Of a DNA stretch of 64,000 nt, positions 8,261 to 17,656 are shown piece by piece (within the stretch, counting starts at the first letter, position 1; every line of letters starts with the position of its first letter). The stretch comes from Mediterranea massiliensis (GTDB lineage: Bacteria; Bacteroidota; Bacteroidia; Bacteroidales; Bacteroidaceae), in contig SUXZ01000017.1 of NCBI GenBank assembly GCA_015060685.1, positions 1 through 64,000 of the forward strand. Reading direction: 5' to 3'. The notes below the pieces were generated by a model. It made no database searches. It was given only the letters and a program-made list of their open reading frames with translations, and was not told the DNA's origin. The translations under genes and the position numbers were made by a program.

Positions 8261-9700
8261 ATGAAGAAAAGCATACTGATTGCTTCTATCGCCATGCTGG
8301 CAGCCGTAAACTCGGCAGAAGCACAAATTGGAAATCCATATATTCACGACCCTTCTACCATCATGGAGTGTGAAGGCAAATACTACACTTTCGGCACAGG
8401 AGGTGGCGGTTTAATCTCTCCCGATGGTTACACATGGGATGGCGGAGCCGTACGCCCTGGCGGTGGTGCAGCCCCCGATGCCATTAAGATTGGCGACAGA
8501 TATCTGATTGCTTATGGTGCCACCGGTGGTGGTTTGGGTGGCGGACACGCCGGTATCATCTACACCATGTGGAACAAGACACTCGATCCAAAATCACCCG
8601 ATTTCAAATATAGCGAACCAAACTTGGTTGCACAATCTGAGTATGATGAAGACTGCGACGCTATCGACCCTTCATTGCTGATGGGCCCCGACGGACGTCT
8701 TTGGATGTCTTACGGAACATACTTCGGTTTCATCCGTTTGGTTGAGTTGGATCCTGCTACAGGTAAGCGTGTTGAAGGCAACAAGGCTATAGACATCGCT
8801 ATCGACTGTGAAGCATCTGCTCTTATCTATCGCAACGGATGGTACTACTTATTAGGTACTCATGGTACTTGCTGCGACGGCGTTAACTCTACATACAACA
8901 TCGTAGTAGGCCGTTCACGCAACGTAACCGGTCCTTACTTGGATAATGTAGGCCGCGACATGCTTAAAGGTGGTGGTAAAATGGTATTGGCCGCCGGTGG
9001 TCGTCTGATTGGTGCCGGACACTTCGGTCGCTACATCGTTGAAGAAGGCGTTGAAAAAATGTCTTGCCACTTCGAAGCCGACATGGATCGTAGCGGACGT
9101 AGTGTATTGAATGTCCGTCCATTGGTTTGGAAGAACGATTGGCCTGTAGCAGGCGAAATGTTCCAAGAAGGAACTTACGAAATCGAATCAGAACGTAGAG
9201 GTTATGCCCTTGAACTTGCTGTTGACTTCGTTCGCCTCGACACAGGTATTCGTGGTTGGAGACGTGATCCTAACGAACCTCTCAAGTCTATCGAAAACCA
9301 AAAGTTAGAAGATGTTATCGGTACTTGGCCTACAGGTAACATTGATATCCGTATCGGTGACTACATGGTACGTCCTCACCAACGTTGGACAATCACTGCC
9401 GTTCCTGAAGCCGGTGGTTACTTGGGTGGTGCATACTACAAAATCACTATCGAAGATACAAACCGCGCATTGGCCGCTACTGCCGACAAGGAAGTTATTG
9501 CAGTGCCCGAATTCACCGGTGCGCCTGAACAACTTTGGCAAATCGACCAATTGACAGACGGTACTTACCGCATCATGCCTAAGGAAATCCCTGGATGTAC
9601 AGAAAAACTTGCACTTATCTCTGCAGGTGACAGTACTCCTACATTGGGCAAGTTTGATATGAACAGCGATAATTCTAAATGGAATTTCCGCAATCACTAA
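8261..9700 (+). CDS. GH43 family glycosidase with C-terminal trefoil-like domain
   Basis: 479 residues with a signal peptide ending SAEAQ. The propeller starts with YIHDPS (Asp30, base), then DAIDPSLL (Asp136) and DCEASALIYRNGWYYLLGT (Glu184, acid), the three carboxylates of GH43. Glycine-rich loops (GTGGGGL, GATGGGLGGG) are unusual. The C-terminal 120 residues, with RALAATADKEV, EQLWQIDQLTDGTYRI and a terminal SKWNFRNH, look like a ricin-type beta-trefoil carbohydrate-binding domain. Secreted arabinan- or galactan-directed activity is likely but subfamily is not assigned. It ends at a strong terminator. Confidence 0.85.
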   Translation: MKKSILIASIAMLAAVNSAEAQIGNPYIHDPSTIMECEGKYYTFGTGGGGLISPDGYTWDGGAVRPGGGAAPDAIKIGDRYLIAYGATGGGLGGGHAGIIYTMWNKTLDPKSPDFKYSEPNLVAQSEYDEDCDAIDPSLLMGPDGRLWMSYGTYFGFIRLVELDPATGKRVEGNKAIDIAIDCEASALIYRNGWYYLLGTHGTCCDGVNSTYNIVVGRSRNVTGPYLDNVGRDMLKGGGKMVLAAGGRLIGAGHFGRYIVEEGVEKMSCHFEADMDRSGRSVLNVRPLVWKNDWPVAGEMFQEGTYEIESERRGYALELAVDFVRLDTGIRGWRRDPNEPLKSIENQKLEDVIGTWPTGNIDIRIGDYMVRPHQRWTITAVPEAGGYLGGAYYKITIEDTNRALAATADKEVIAVPEFTGAPEQLWQIDQLTDGTYRIMPKEIPGCTEKLALISAGDSTPTLGKFDMNSDNSKWNFRNH

Positions 9701-9720
9701 TCAAAATTGACACATAAAAA

Positions 9721-9755
9721 GCAAGCCCCTTGCATCGCGATGCAAGGGGCTTTTC
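9721..9755. terminator. Bidirectional terminator
   Basis: Perfect palindrome AAGCCCCTTGCATCG / CGATGCAAGGGGCTT (9723-9752) followed by T residues. It serves the GH43 gene on the plus strand and argD on the minus strand. Confidence 0.9.
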
Positions 9756-9782
9756 TATGTACTGATTATTAATTCTAAAATG

Positions 9783-10907
9783 CTAAACAAGCATCTTGCT
9801 AAAACGATTCAAGAATTCTTTTGCCTCGTCCATAGACAAACACAATGGAGGCAACAAACGAATAACATTGGTGCCGCTAACACCGGTAAACACATGATAT
9901 TCTTTCAGTAAGCGTGTACGAATCTCCTTGATCGGCTCGTCAAATTCGATACCAATCATCAAGCCTTCGCCACGCACCTCTTTGATTTGAGGCAATTTCT
10001 TCAACTCACTCATCAAGAACGCACCTACGTTGGCAGCATTTTCAACCAGATTATCCTGTTCGATTACGTCAAGTACGGCCAAAGCTGCCGCACAAGCCAA
10101 GTGGTTGCCACCAAAAGTAGTGCCCAACTGTCCGTACTGAGCTTCGAACTTAGGAGAAATCAGCACACCACCCATTGGGAAACCGTTGCCGATGCCTTTG
10201 GCTACTGTTATCATATCCGGACGCACACCAAGATGCTGATGAGCAAAGAACTTACCACTACGCCCATAACCGCATTGAATTTCATCACAGATAAGTACGG
10301 TGTTGTACTTTTCGCAAAGTTCGCTCAAGCCCTTCAAGAACTCTGAAGTGACCATTCGGATGCCTCCAACACCTTGAATACACTCGATAACAACCGCACA
10401 CACATCTCCCTTTTCAATCTCTGCTTTCCAAGCAGGAAGATCGTTCAAAGGCAAGTAGGTGACGTGTCCGTTAGCATTGATTGGCGCGATAATCTTAGGA
10501 TTGTGGGTAGCCTCAACAGCTAATGAAGTACGGCCATGGAAAGCTTTTTCGGCTGTAAGTACGCGAGTACGGCCGTTGTAGAACGAAGCCAATTTCAACG
10601 CATTTTCGTTAGCTTCGGCACCGCTGTTAATCAAGAAGAACTGATAATCTTCATACCCTGAAGCCTTACCCAAACGCTCGGCAAGTTCGACTTGCAGTTC
10701 GTTGATAACCGAGTTACTATAGAAGCCAAGAGTAGCAACTTGCTCACTGATTTTCTTTACGTAATGCGGATGTGCATGACCAATGCTAATCACGGCATGA
10801 CCACCATAAAGGTCGAGGTATTCGGTACCCTTATCATCCCAAACATGGCAACCTTGTCCCTTTACAATGTTTATATCAAACAAAGGATATACATCAAATA
10901 GTTTCAT
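9783..10907 (-). CDS. argD: Acyl-ornithine aminotransferase ArgD
   Basis: 374 residues of a class-III PLP aminotransferase. LDLYGGHAVISIGHAHP, ICDEIQCGYGRSGKFFAHQ and the Schiff-base lysine region ITVAKGIGNGFPMGG are all present. It converts the acylated glutamate semialdehyde to acyl-ornithine in arginine synthesis; in Bacteroidetes the acyl group is expected to be succinyl. It is the last gene of the argR-GNAT-argG-pspC-argC-argD operon, starting 14 bp after argC. Confidence 0.93.
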   Translation of the reverse strand: MKLFDVYPLFDINIVKGQGCHVWDDKGTEYLDLYGGHAVISIGHAHPHYVKKISEQVATLGFYSNSVINELQVELAERLGKASGYEDYQFFLINSGAEANENALKLASFYNGRTRVLTAEKAFHGRTSLAVEATHNPKIIAPINANGHVTYLPLNDLPAWKAEIEKGDVCAVVIECIQGVGGIRMVTSEFLKGLSELCEKYNTVLICDEIQCGYGRSGKFFAHQHLGVRPDMITVAKGIGNGFPMGGVLISPKFEAQYGQLGTTFGGNHLACAAALAVLDVIEQDNLVENAANVGAFLMSELKKLPQIKEVRGEGLMIGIEFDEPIKEIRTRLLKEYHVFTGVSGTNVIRLLPPLCLSMDEAKEFLNRFSKMLV

Positions 10908-10921
10908 CTTTTGATTCTTTT

Positions 10922-11890
10922 TTAGAAAGCGCTTGGCTTCAAACGGAGGCCTACGGTTTCTTCCAAATTAAACAATAGATTCATGTTATGAACGGCCTGT
11001 CCGCTGGCTCCCTTAAGCAGATTATCCACACAAGAGATGATGAGCAGTTTATCGCCATGTTTTTCCAAGTGAATCAAGCACTTGTTAGTGTTGACAACTT
11101 GCTTCAAGTCGATATTCTTCTCCACAACGTGAGTAAACGAATCCTTGGCATAGTACTCTGTATAGATGTTAACAGCCTCTTCGATGGCAAGTTTTGTTTT
11201 CAACACAATTGTACAGAAAATACCTCTTGGGAAGTCGCCGCGATATGGGATGAAATCGATTTCTGAATCGAAGTTGCTTTGCAATTGTTTCAACGATTGC
11301 TTGATTTCGGGAACATGCTGGTGTTGGAATGCCTTATAGACACTCATGTTGTTGTTACGCCAACTGAAGTGACTTGTTGCACCGGGTTTTACACCGGCAC
11401 CGGTACTACCTGTAATGGCATTAACCATGATATCGCCTTCGAGCAGGTTGTGCTTGGCAAGCGGTAGCAAACCCAGTTGGATACAAGTAGCAAAGCATCC
11501 CGGATTGGCTACATGCTTAGCACTGCAAGTGGCTCGTCTGTTCAATTCGGGAAGACCGTATATAAAGTCATGGTCATCACTCTTAAGGCGATAATCCATT
11601 GAGAGGTCGATAATCTTCAACTCTTCCGGCAAGTTGTGGCTTTCCATGAATTTCCTTGTATCGCCATGAGCCGTACAGAAGAAGAGCAGATCGATTTCGT
11701 CGAGAGGAAGTTGGTCGGTGAATGTCAAATCGGTTTCACCATACAATCCTTCGTGTACATCGGTAATCTTGTTGCCTGCATTACTTGCACTGTTTACAAA
11801 AACAATCTCCGCTTCGGGATGATTGATTAGCAAGCGAATCAGTTCGCCGGCGGTATATCCGGCACCGCCTATAATTCCTACTCTAATCAT
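10922..11890 (-). CDS. argC: N-acyl-gamma-glutamyl-phosphate reductase ArgC
   Basis: 322 residues. The N-terminal IGGAGYTAGELIRLL binds NADP, and the catalytic cysteine lies in HVANPGCFATCIQLGLLPL. HFSWRNNN and the GDFPRGIF region also match the family. Its ATG (11888-11890) overlaps the TGA of the upstream PspC-like frame as ATGA, so translation of argC is probably coupled to that small ORF. Confidence 0.94.
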   Translation of the reverse strand: MIRVGIIGGAGYTAGELIRLLINHPEAEIVFVNSASNAGNKITDVHEGLYGETDLTFTDQLPLDEIDLLFFCTAHGDTRKFMESHNLPEELKIIDLSMDYRLKSDDHDFIYGLPELNRRATCSAKHVANPGCFATCIQLGLLPLAKHNLLEGDIMVNAITGSTGAGVKPGATSHFSWRNNNMSVYKAFQHQHVPEIKQSLKQLQSNFDSEIDFIPYRGDFPRGIFCTIVLKTKLAIEEAVNIYTEYYAKDSFTHVVEKNIDLKQVVNTNKCLIHLEKHGDKLLIISCVDNLLKGASGQAVHNMNLLFNLEETVGLRLKPSAF

Positions 11891-12101
11891 TGATCTTTGA
11901 GGTATCTATTTTTTTCTTCAGGTATGATAATCAACAAAATAATATAAATCAATATTCCGGGGAAGGCAGCCGAGAAGATTGTGAGCAACACATATACGAT
12001 GCGCACAAGCGATACATCCAAACCAAAGAAGTTTGCCAATGCCGCACAGACACCGGAAAGTTTTCTTCCGGCACGTGGTCTTATTAACTTTTTTCCTCCA
12101 T
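11887..12101 (-). pseudogene. PspC-domain ORF with an apparent frameshift in an A6 tract
   Basis: The frame encodes KKLIRPRAGRKLSGVCAALA and then a hydrophobic helix ending LIIIPEE, the typical PspC-domain layout (about 71 residues). The only plausible ATG (12101), preceded by ACAATT, is one frame off: ATG GAG GAA AAA AGT TAA stops after five codons. One extra A would give MEEKKLIRPRAG, matching the usual start of PspC proteins. It may be a sequencing indel, a recent mutation, or -1 recoding at the A-tract. The remainder of the frame is intact and overlaps argC as ATGA. It sits 13 bp after argG. Confidence 0.75.
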
Positions 12102-12114
12102 AATTGTATCCTAA

Positions 12115-13326
12115 TTAGATATTATCCTTCTCGTCGTTATGGTTGGCATAGTATGCACGCAAAGCGGTAGAAGTAACCTTGATGAAGCCCTTGGCATCAT
12201 CGGCTGTCCAACCCTTTTGAGTTTCGCCATATTCGCCAAACTTATTCTTCACCAAGTCGTCTTTCGACTCAACGCCTACGGTAGAGAAGCCTAATGGACG
12301 AAGTTCAAGGATAGCTGTTCCGTTTACGTTGCGTTGACTTTCGGTGAGCATAGCTTCGATGTCGCGCATCACAGGTTCCAAGTATTGGCTTTCGTGGAGG
12401 AACATGCCATACCAGTTGGCTACCTGATCCTTCCAGTATTGTTGCCACTTACTCAATGTATATTTTTCCAAGAAGCGGTGAGCACCGATAATCAGCATCG
12501 GAGCGGCGGCTTCGAAACCTACGCGGCCCTTGATGCCGATAATTGTATCGCCAACGTGCATATCGCGTCCGATGCCGTAGGCAGCACCAATCTCTTCTAC
12601 CTTTTGGATAGCGGCAATAGGATCATCGTAAACGACATCGTTTACGGCTTTCAACTCGCCTTTCTCGAAGGTCAGGCGCAATTGCTCGGTACCTTCCTTT
12701 GTGCAATGTTTCAAGTATGCGGTTTCGGGCAAGCCTTGTGCTGAGTCGAGGATTTCACCTCCACAGATTGAGGTACCCCAGATACCCACGTTGTACGAAT
12801 ACTTCAACTTAGCGAAATCGGCGGGGAATCCGTTGGCATTGAGGTAGTCGATTTCTTCTTGGCGAGTCAGGGTGTTATCGCGAGTCAATGTAATGATTTC
12901 GATACCCGGAGACATTACCAAGAAAGTCATATCGAAACGGATTTGGTCGTTACCTGCACCGGTTGAACCGTGTGCAATGGCATCGGCGCCAATTTCGTTG
13001 GCATAGCGTGCAATGGCCAATGCCTGGAAGATACGTTCAGAGCTTACCGAAATGGGGTAAGTTCCGTTACGAAGTACGTTACCATATACCATGTACTTCA
13101 GCGACTTGTCGTAGTATTCGCGTGTTACGTCGAGTGTTACGTATTTAACGGCACCCAATTTATAGGCGTTCTCCTCATTGGTTTTCAGTTGTTCGGCACT
13201 GAATCCGCCTGTGTTTGCACAAGCGGCATACACTTCATAACCTTTTTCCTTTGCCAGATACATCACGGTGTATGAGGTATCCAACCCGCCGCTAAATGCG
13301 ACTACTACTTTCTTTTTCTTTTCCAT
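12115..13326 (-). CDS. argG: Argininosuccinate synthase ArgG
   Basis: 403 residues beginning MEKKKKVVVAFSGGLDTSYT, with the ATP-binding SGGLDTS P-loop, HGSTGAGNDQIRFD and the central GIKGRVGFEAA. It joins citrulline and aspartate using ATP. The length is typical of the bacterial enzyme. It is the third gene of the arginine operon; argH, which follows it in the pathway, is far away at 55 kb. Confidence 0.95.
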   Translation of the reverse strand: MEKKKKVVVAFSGGLDTSYTVMYLAKEKGYEVYAACANTGGFSAEQLKTNEENAYKLGAVKYVTLDVTREYYDKSLKYMVYGNVLRNGTYPISVSSERIFQALAIARYANEIGADAIAHGSTGAGNDQIRFDMTFLVMSPGIEIITLTRDNTLTRQEEIDYLNANGFPADFAKLKYSYNVGIWGTSICGGEILDSAQGLPETAYLKHCTKEGTEQLRLTFEKGELKAVNDVVYDDPIAAIQKVEEIGAAYGIGRDMHVGDTIIGIKGRVGFEAAAPMLIIGAHRFLEKYTLSKWQQYWKDQVANWYGMFLHESQYLEPVMRDIEAMLTESQRNVNGTAILELRPLGFSTVGVESKDDLVKNKFGEYGETQKGWTADDAKGFIKVTSTALRAYYANHNDEKDNI

Positions 13327-13366
13327 TATGATATTTTGTTTTTATTTTTCCACTTTAATATGTCTG

Positions 13367-13924
13367 TCAGATGGTATCTTCCTGGTGATCTTTCGGATCG
13401 TAAAGCATCGCTGTACAGATGCAGAACTTACGATTTTTAGCCACTAAGATATCGTGGTTTGTACATCCTTCGCATCCTTTCCAGAAGGCCTCATCGTCGG
13501 TCAGTTCGTTGAAGGTTACCGGTACATAGCCTAACTCCGTATTCATTTTCATCACGGCCGCACCGCTTGTCAAACTGAACACTTTTGCCCAAGGCCAACG
13601 TAGACGAGCCAATTGAAACGAAGCTTGCTTGATGCGCTTTGCCAAGCCTAAGCCGCGGTAATCGGGATGAACAATCAACCCCGAAGTGGCTACATATTGC
13701 TTGTTTCCCCAGCTTTCAATATAGGTAAAGCCTGCAAATTCGTCTCCACAAAGGGCAATAATAGCCTTACCTTCTTTCATTTTGGTTGCTACATATTCGT
13801 GAGTACGTTCGGCAATACCGGTGCCGCGCACTTTGGCAGCTTCGCGAATTGTATCTAAAATTTTATCTACATATATTTCGTGTGAGGCATCGGCCACCAT
13901 CACGTCAATCTGTTTAGTTTCCAT
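13367..13924 (-). CDS. GNAT acyltransferase of the arginine operon (candidate N-acylglutamate synthase)
   Basis: 185 residues with a GNAT core: the acyl-CoA-binding loop HPDYRGLGLAKRIKQ follows a beta strand, as in the family. A C-terminal tail contains CEGC and CIC clusters (CEGCTNHDIL, FCICTAML), an odd feature that could bind a metal. It lies between argR and argG. Bacteroidetes lack a classical ArgA, and from memory this position holds the enzyme that acylates glutamate in B. thetaiotaomicron; I treat that assignment as likely but unverified. Confidence 0.75.
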   Translation of the reverse strand: METKQIDVMVADASHEIYVDKILDTIREAAKVRGTGIAERTHEYVATKMKEGKAIIALCGDEFAGFTYIESWGNKQYVATSGLIVHPDYRGLGLAKRIKQASFQLARLRWPWAKVFSLTSGAAVMKMNTELGYVPVTFNELTDDEAFWKGCEGCTNHDILVAKNRKFCICTAMLYDPKDHQEDTI

Positions 13925-13948
13925 ATCTAATTATAAAAAATCTCAAAA

Positions 13949-14419
13949 TCAAAGGTTAGGGATAATCTCCGCCAAGAAATCTTTTACCATTCGGTGAGAA
14001 GCTCCCTCTTTCAGTACTAAAATAATGGTATCGTCGCCGGCAATGGTTCCTAAAATCAACGCACCTTCGCGGTTGTCTATGTCATAGGCAATGCTGCTTG
14101 CGTAGCCCGGGCGAGTGCGTATAACAGCCAGGTTACCAGAGAACTGAAGCGACTGGAAGCCTGAGGTCATCAGCATCTCGCTTGCACTTTGGATGTGGTT
14201 GCGCTTATAGAGAATGTCGTTGGGTAACACATAGACATATTTCCCGTTTACATTCGCGGCCTTGGCCACTTTCAGTTGTTTCAAGTCGCGCGACAAGGTA
14301 GCTTGTGTCAACACATAGCCCTCCTTGTTCAACTCTTGCAACAAGTCTTCTTGCGAGCCCACTTCCTGACTCGAAATAATCATCTTTATCGCGTCTAAAC
14401 GATTACTTTTCTTACCCAT
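13949..14419 (-). CDS. argR: Arginine repressor ArgR
   Basis: 156 residues. The N-terminal winged helix contains LLQELNKEGYVLTQATLSRDLKQL, and the C-terminal arginine-binding trimer domain contains GTIAGDDTIILVLKEG with the Gly-Asp-Asp motif. It heads the arginine operon and probably regulates it together with itself. No clear ARG box could be fixed by eye. Confidence 0.94.
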   Translation of the reverse strand: MGKKSNRLDAIKMIISSQEVGSQEDLLQELNKEGYVLTQATLSRDLKQLKVAKAANVNGKYVYVLPNDILYKRNHIQSASEMLMTSGFQSLQFSGNLAVIRTRPGYASSIAYDIDNREGALILGTIAGDDTIILVLKEGASHRMVKDFLAEIIPNL

Positions 14420-14447
14420 TATTATGTATAAATATTCTTTTAGGCCG

Positions 14448-14484
14448 CAAAATTAGCGATAATTTTGGAAAGAATATGCAAAAA
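14448..14484 (-). promoter_or_regulatory. Promoter of the arginine operon
   Basis: Minus-strand -7 box TAATTTTG (14448-14455) with an upstream TTTTTG (14479-14484). The gap is 23 bp, slightly longer than the usual 19-21. It gives a leader of roughly 25 nt before argR. Confidence 0.5.
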
Positions 14485-14522
14485 CAACAGAATTTTTATA
14501 CTAATATCTCTTTTTTTTGAAA

Positions 14523-16574
14523 TTATCGAGAAAATGTAGGAGTAATACTGATAAAAAGTTCAAAGTTTATGCCCGGCATTGGGCGAGACAACACGGATAA
14601 ATATTCTTCATCGAACAGATTATTAATGGCACCTTTGAAGGATAATTCGGCCCATTGAGTAGAGACTTTGCGTTCCAATGTAAGGTTGTTCATAAAATAA
14701 GGCGGGAGCTTGCCCGTTAGTGAAATATCATTCGAAGACATGGTGTGTCGCACACTATAGTAACACCATTTATAGAGTAATGACCAACATTTCCAATCTA
14801 TACGACCGGTAATACTTGACGACCATTCGGGTACATAGGGCAATTGTTTGCCCACCGATTTGTCTGCCGGTGTCATAGGCTCACCTTCGTTAATGGATGG
14901 TGTCCACGACAAAGTACCATTTAGGCTCAACCGCCAATCGTTTTTCAGTGCAATGGAAATGTCGCTCTTCATTTCCACACCATACGCATGCACATTTTTC
15001 ACATTACGTGGAGAAAAGAAACCTTTTGTTGTGGGAAGCCACAGAATCCAATCCTTTACATGCGAATCGAACCAATTCACAGAACCAGAAAATGAATAAA
15101 TATTCTCTTCCCCAAGAGCAAAAGAAGCACCAATATCGTAAGTCCAACCGCTTTCGCGCTTCAAATCGGGATTCCCGCCCGGAAGGAAATAAAGGTCGTT
15201 TAATGTAGGGAAACGGAAATTACGCGACAAAGATGCCTTTAGCATCACATTTCCCTTTTTGGACACTACTCCATCAACAAAGAAAGCAGGGATGATTGGC
15301 GTCCAATCCGCACCATACATCTCTTTACGCACAACTGCCGACAGACCGATTCGTTCGTTGGGTTGCCATTTTGCCGAAGCAACTCCGGAGAATTCTGTGC
15401 GTCCCTTACTATAGCCCACCACCGCCTTATTACCATCTTGACGAATAATATTCTTGTCGCGACTCTCTACAAAATGTTGATGAACAGAAGCGGTAGCGGT
15501 AAAGAGCCACTCTCTACCTATATAATACTCTCCTTCGGTTTGTCCGTAAAAGGTGTTTATCTTGCTCCGCGAGCGTGTCATCGGGGCCATCACTCCATTT
15601 CCTGCATCGCGTTTATAATCATACTTCATTTGCGTATGTATATACCCTCCTTTTACAGCAAGTTTCCAGTTTTCACGCATGTGGTCCCACGAAAGTATAC
15701 CGCGAAAAGTCAACTCACGTTGGCGATTTTCAAAGTCATTCTCATTTCCATAGTCGGTAGTCAGCATCGGCAATTCTCGGTTGGAATGGATAAGCCATGC
15801 ATTCATCCCAAAGCGGTTGCCTTTCCGAGTATTGTAATACACCTCTTGCAACAAGTGTAAATCTTTAAATGCTCCACTGCGGTTTTTCTCTTTAGGGTAA
15901 TATTGTCCCACAATATTCATTTCTTCATCGTAAATATTCTCTTTTTTGTCGCGATTACGGTAGGTATAATCATTGGGCGAAGAAGAAAAGACTACTCGTG
16001 TAGAGGTTTGCCAATGGTCATCACCATACGTCAAGCGCAGAAACTCATCGAACGTTTTGAACGAACCTACACCTTGAACGTATTGTAACCCGAAACCATC
16101 TGCATCGGCCGGCCGAGTAGATAGTTTCACCGCACCCCCCAATCCTCCACCGGTTTCATTAACCGACGAAGTACCATGCAACAAGGAGGCATCGTCGATG
16201 AAATAGGAAGGTATCATCGAAAAATCGGTCATGCCCAGCATTGGATTATTGATTCTCATACCATTCCATGTGACTTGTGTGTGCGAAGGAGAGGTACCTC
16301 GAAAAGCTACAGTGGAGAGTGTTGCACGGCCATAACTCTTTACAAAGATAGAGGAATTAAACGTCAGCACATCGGCCATAGATAGGGCAATATTCTCTTT
16401 CAATGCAGCCGAATCCATTTTGGTTTTCTGCATACCTATCTCTTTCATTGGCCGTTTGCCGTAGATGGTCACTTCGGGGATGCGTCTCCCCCTATCCAAT
16501 GTTTGCGCCATCAACACACAGGGCATCAGCAACAAAAGTCCCACTATCAATTGTTTCATAATCGTTCTTTTCAT
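14523..16574 (-). CDS. btuB: TonB-dependent corrinoid receptor, BtuB-like
   Basis: 683 residues with a signal peptide (LIVGLLLLMPCVLMAQ). The plug follows (IPEVTIYGKRPM, a TonB-box-like start; TVAFRGTSPSHTQVTWNGMRINNPMLGMTDFS), then a 22-strand barrel ending in SITPTFSR. It is the last gene of a cobalamin-riboswitch operon directly after a BtuG-like lipoprotein, matching the known BtuB-BtuG pairing in Bacteroides, so vitamin B12 or related corrinoids are the expected cargo. The start at 16574 overlaps the btuG stop as ATGA. Confidence 0.88.
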   Translation of the reverse strand: MKRTIMKQLIVGLLLLMPCVLMAQTLDRGRRIPEVTIYGKRPMKEIGMQKTKMDSAALKENIALSMADVLTFNSSIFVKSYGRATLSTVAFRGTSPSHTQVTWNGMRINNPMLGMTDFSMIPSYFIDDASLLHGTSSVNETGGGLGGAVKLSTRPADADGFGLQYVQGVGSFKTFDEFLRLTYGDDHWQTSTRVVFSSSPNDYTYRNRDKKENIYDEEMNIVGQYYPKEKNRSGAFKDLHLLQEVYYNTRKGNRFGMNAWLIHSNRELPMLTTDYGNENDFENRQRELTFRGILSWDHMRENWKLAVKGGYIHTQMKYDYKRDAGNGVMAPMTRSRSKINTFYGQTEGEYYIGREWLFTATASVHQHFVESRDKNIIRQDGNKAVVGYSKGRTEFSGVASAKWQPNERIGLSAVVRKEMYGADWTPIIPAFFVDGVVSKKGNVMLKASLSRNFRFPTLNDLYFLPGGNPDLKRESGWTYDIGASFALGEENIYSFSGSVNWFDSHVKDWILWLPTTKGFFSPRNVKNVHAYGVEMKSDISIALKNDWRLSLNGTLSWTPSINEGEPMTPADKSVGKQLPYVPEWSSSITGRIDWKCWSLLYKWCYYSVRHTMSSNDISLTGKLPPYFMNNLTLERKVSTQWAELSFKGAINNLFDEEYLSVLSRPMPGINFELFISITPTFSR

Positions 16575-17656
16575 TTCCAGCAAAAGGCTCCGGGTATAAC
16601 GCCCACATAAAAGCTATCTAACAATTCTCTATCCTTCGAATAGCGATACACCATACCTGGTTGCACATAATCAATGGCATCGGCTATATAGACATCGCCC
16701 GTTCGCGGACAAATGGTCAACCCATAGTATAGTGTATTATCGTAAGGTAAGAAGGGGGTTGAAGGTATATGATTGGCTGTTACATCCATTTCCCACACAT
16801 CATCGTTCAACCAATATACTTTATCCTTCGTACCATTTAGTTGCACTTCAGAAGGCCAATCGCCATATTCAAAAACAAATCGCTTTTCAATTGTAAATGT
16901 TTCGGCATCGATACGATACAGCGAAGGGGCCTCATGCCCATAAGGAGAACCTTCGTAGCCCCCATCTGTTACTGTCCAAAGTTTGTTATTGCAATCCATC
17001 ACCAACGATGTAGGTTGAATGCCTACCACCAATTCATCCAACACTTTATCCGTTTCAGTATCTATTTTCAAAATACGATTTTGATACGACCAGCAGTTCA
17101 CATAGACATATTTGCCATATTGCACCATCTGTTCGGTCGAACCGCTTTCCATTGTCATATTCGGCACATCGATATACCCTGTTATTTTATACTGCTTTGG
17201 ATTGACAATAAAAATGCGGTTATCCCAAATCTGGGTGACATATGCCTTTTCGTCCGAAAGGAAATGGATGTAGCGAGGCGAGGTAAAGTTGGTGATTCGT
17301 CCCACCTCTTTAAAGGTATTTATGTCGATAGCAAAAATCACATGTGAGTTGTTCACCACAACCCAACCAATGCCATTGCGTATCACCATCGATTGAGCTA
17401 CATCGCCTAATTTCATTCCATTAGCACGATAGAAGACTTCGTTTTCCACCTTTTTGGAAGTAGGATCATAAAACGAAAGCGAAGCATTTCCGTATTGAAA
17501 ATTCCCCTCGTTTGTAATGAACAGTCCCTCACCGGTTTCGTTGAAGGATTCTTGCAAACCATAATCCCACTTCATGCATCCGGCAAGTAGCACCCCGATG
17601 AGTGCCACTGCCGGAATGATGAAGACTTTATTCATATATGGAAGAACGAGTTTCAT
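16571..17656 (-). CDS. btuG: Surface lipoprotein beta-propeller, BtuG-like B12 capture protein
   Basis: 361 residues with lipobox LLAGC near residue 27. The rest is a YncE/DUF5074-type propeller: repeated strands such as YIHFLSDEKAYVTQIWDNRIFIVNP, YVYVNCWSYQNRILKID and VYIADAIDYVQPGMVYRY. In Bacteroides such proteins sit on BtuB and bind cobalamin very tightly. Position directly upstream of the receptor gene, under a cobalamin riboswitch, supports that role. The start overlaps the previous stop as TAATG. Confidence 0.85.
   Translation of the reverse strand: MKLVLPYMNKVFIIPAVALIGVLLAGCMKWDYGLQESFNETGEGLFITNEGNFQYGNASLSFYDPTSKKVENEVFYRANGMKLGDVAQSMVIRNGIGWVVVNNSHVIFAIDINTFKEVGRITNFTSPRYIHFLSDEKAYVTQIWDNRIFIVNPKQYKITGYIDVPNMTMESGSTEQMVQYGKYVYVNCWSYQNRILKIDTETDKVLDELVVGIQPTSLVMDCNNKLWTVTDGGYEGSPYGHEAPSLYRIDAETFTIEKRFVFEYGDWPSEVQLNGTKDKVYWLNDDVWEMDVTANHIPSTPFLPYDNTLYYGLTICPRTGDVYIADAIDYVQPGMVYRYSKDRELLDSFYVGVIPGAFCWK

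Noticed and set aside
2185..9700. Complete polysaccharide utilization locus around the glycosidases
   Set aside because: No susC/susD or regulator adjoins these enzymes; the SusCD pair in the window is 50 kb away.
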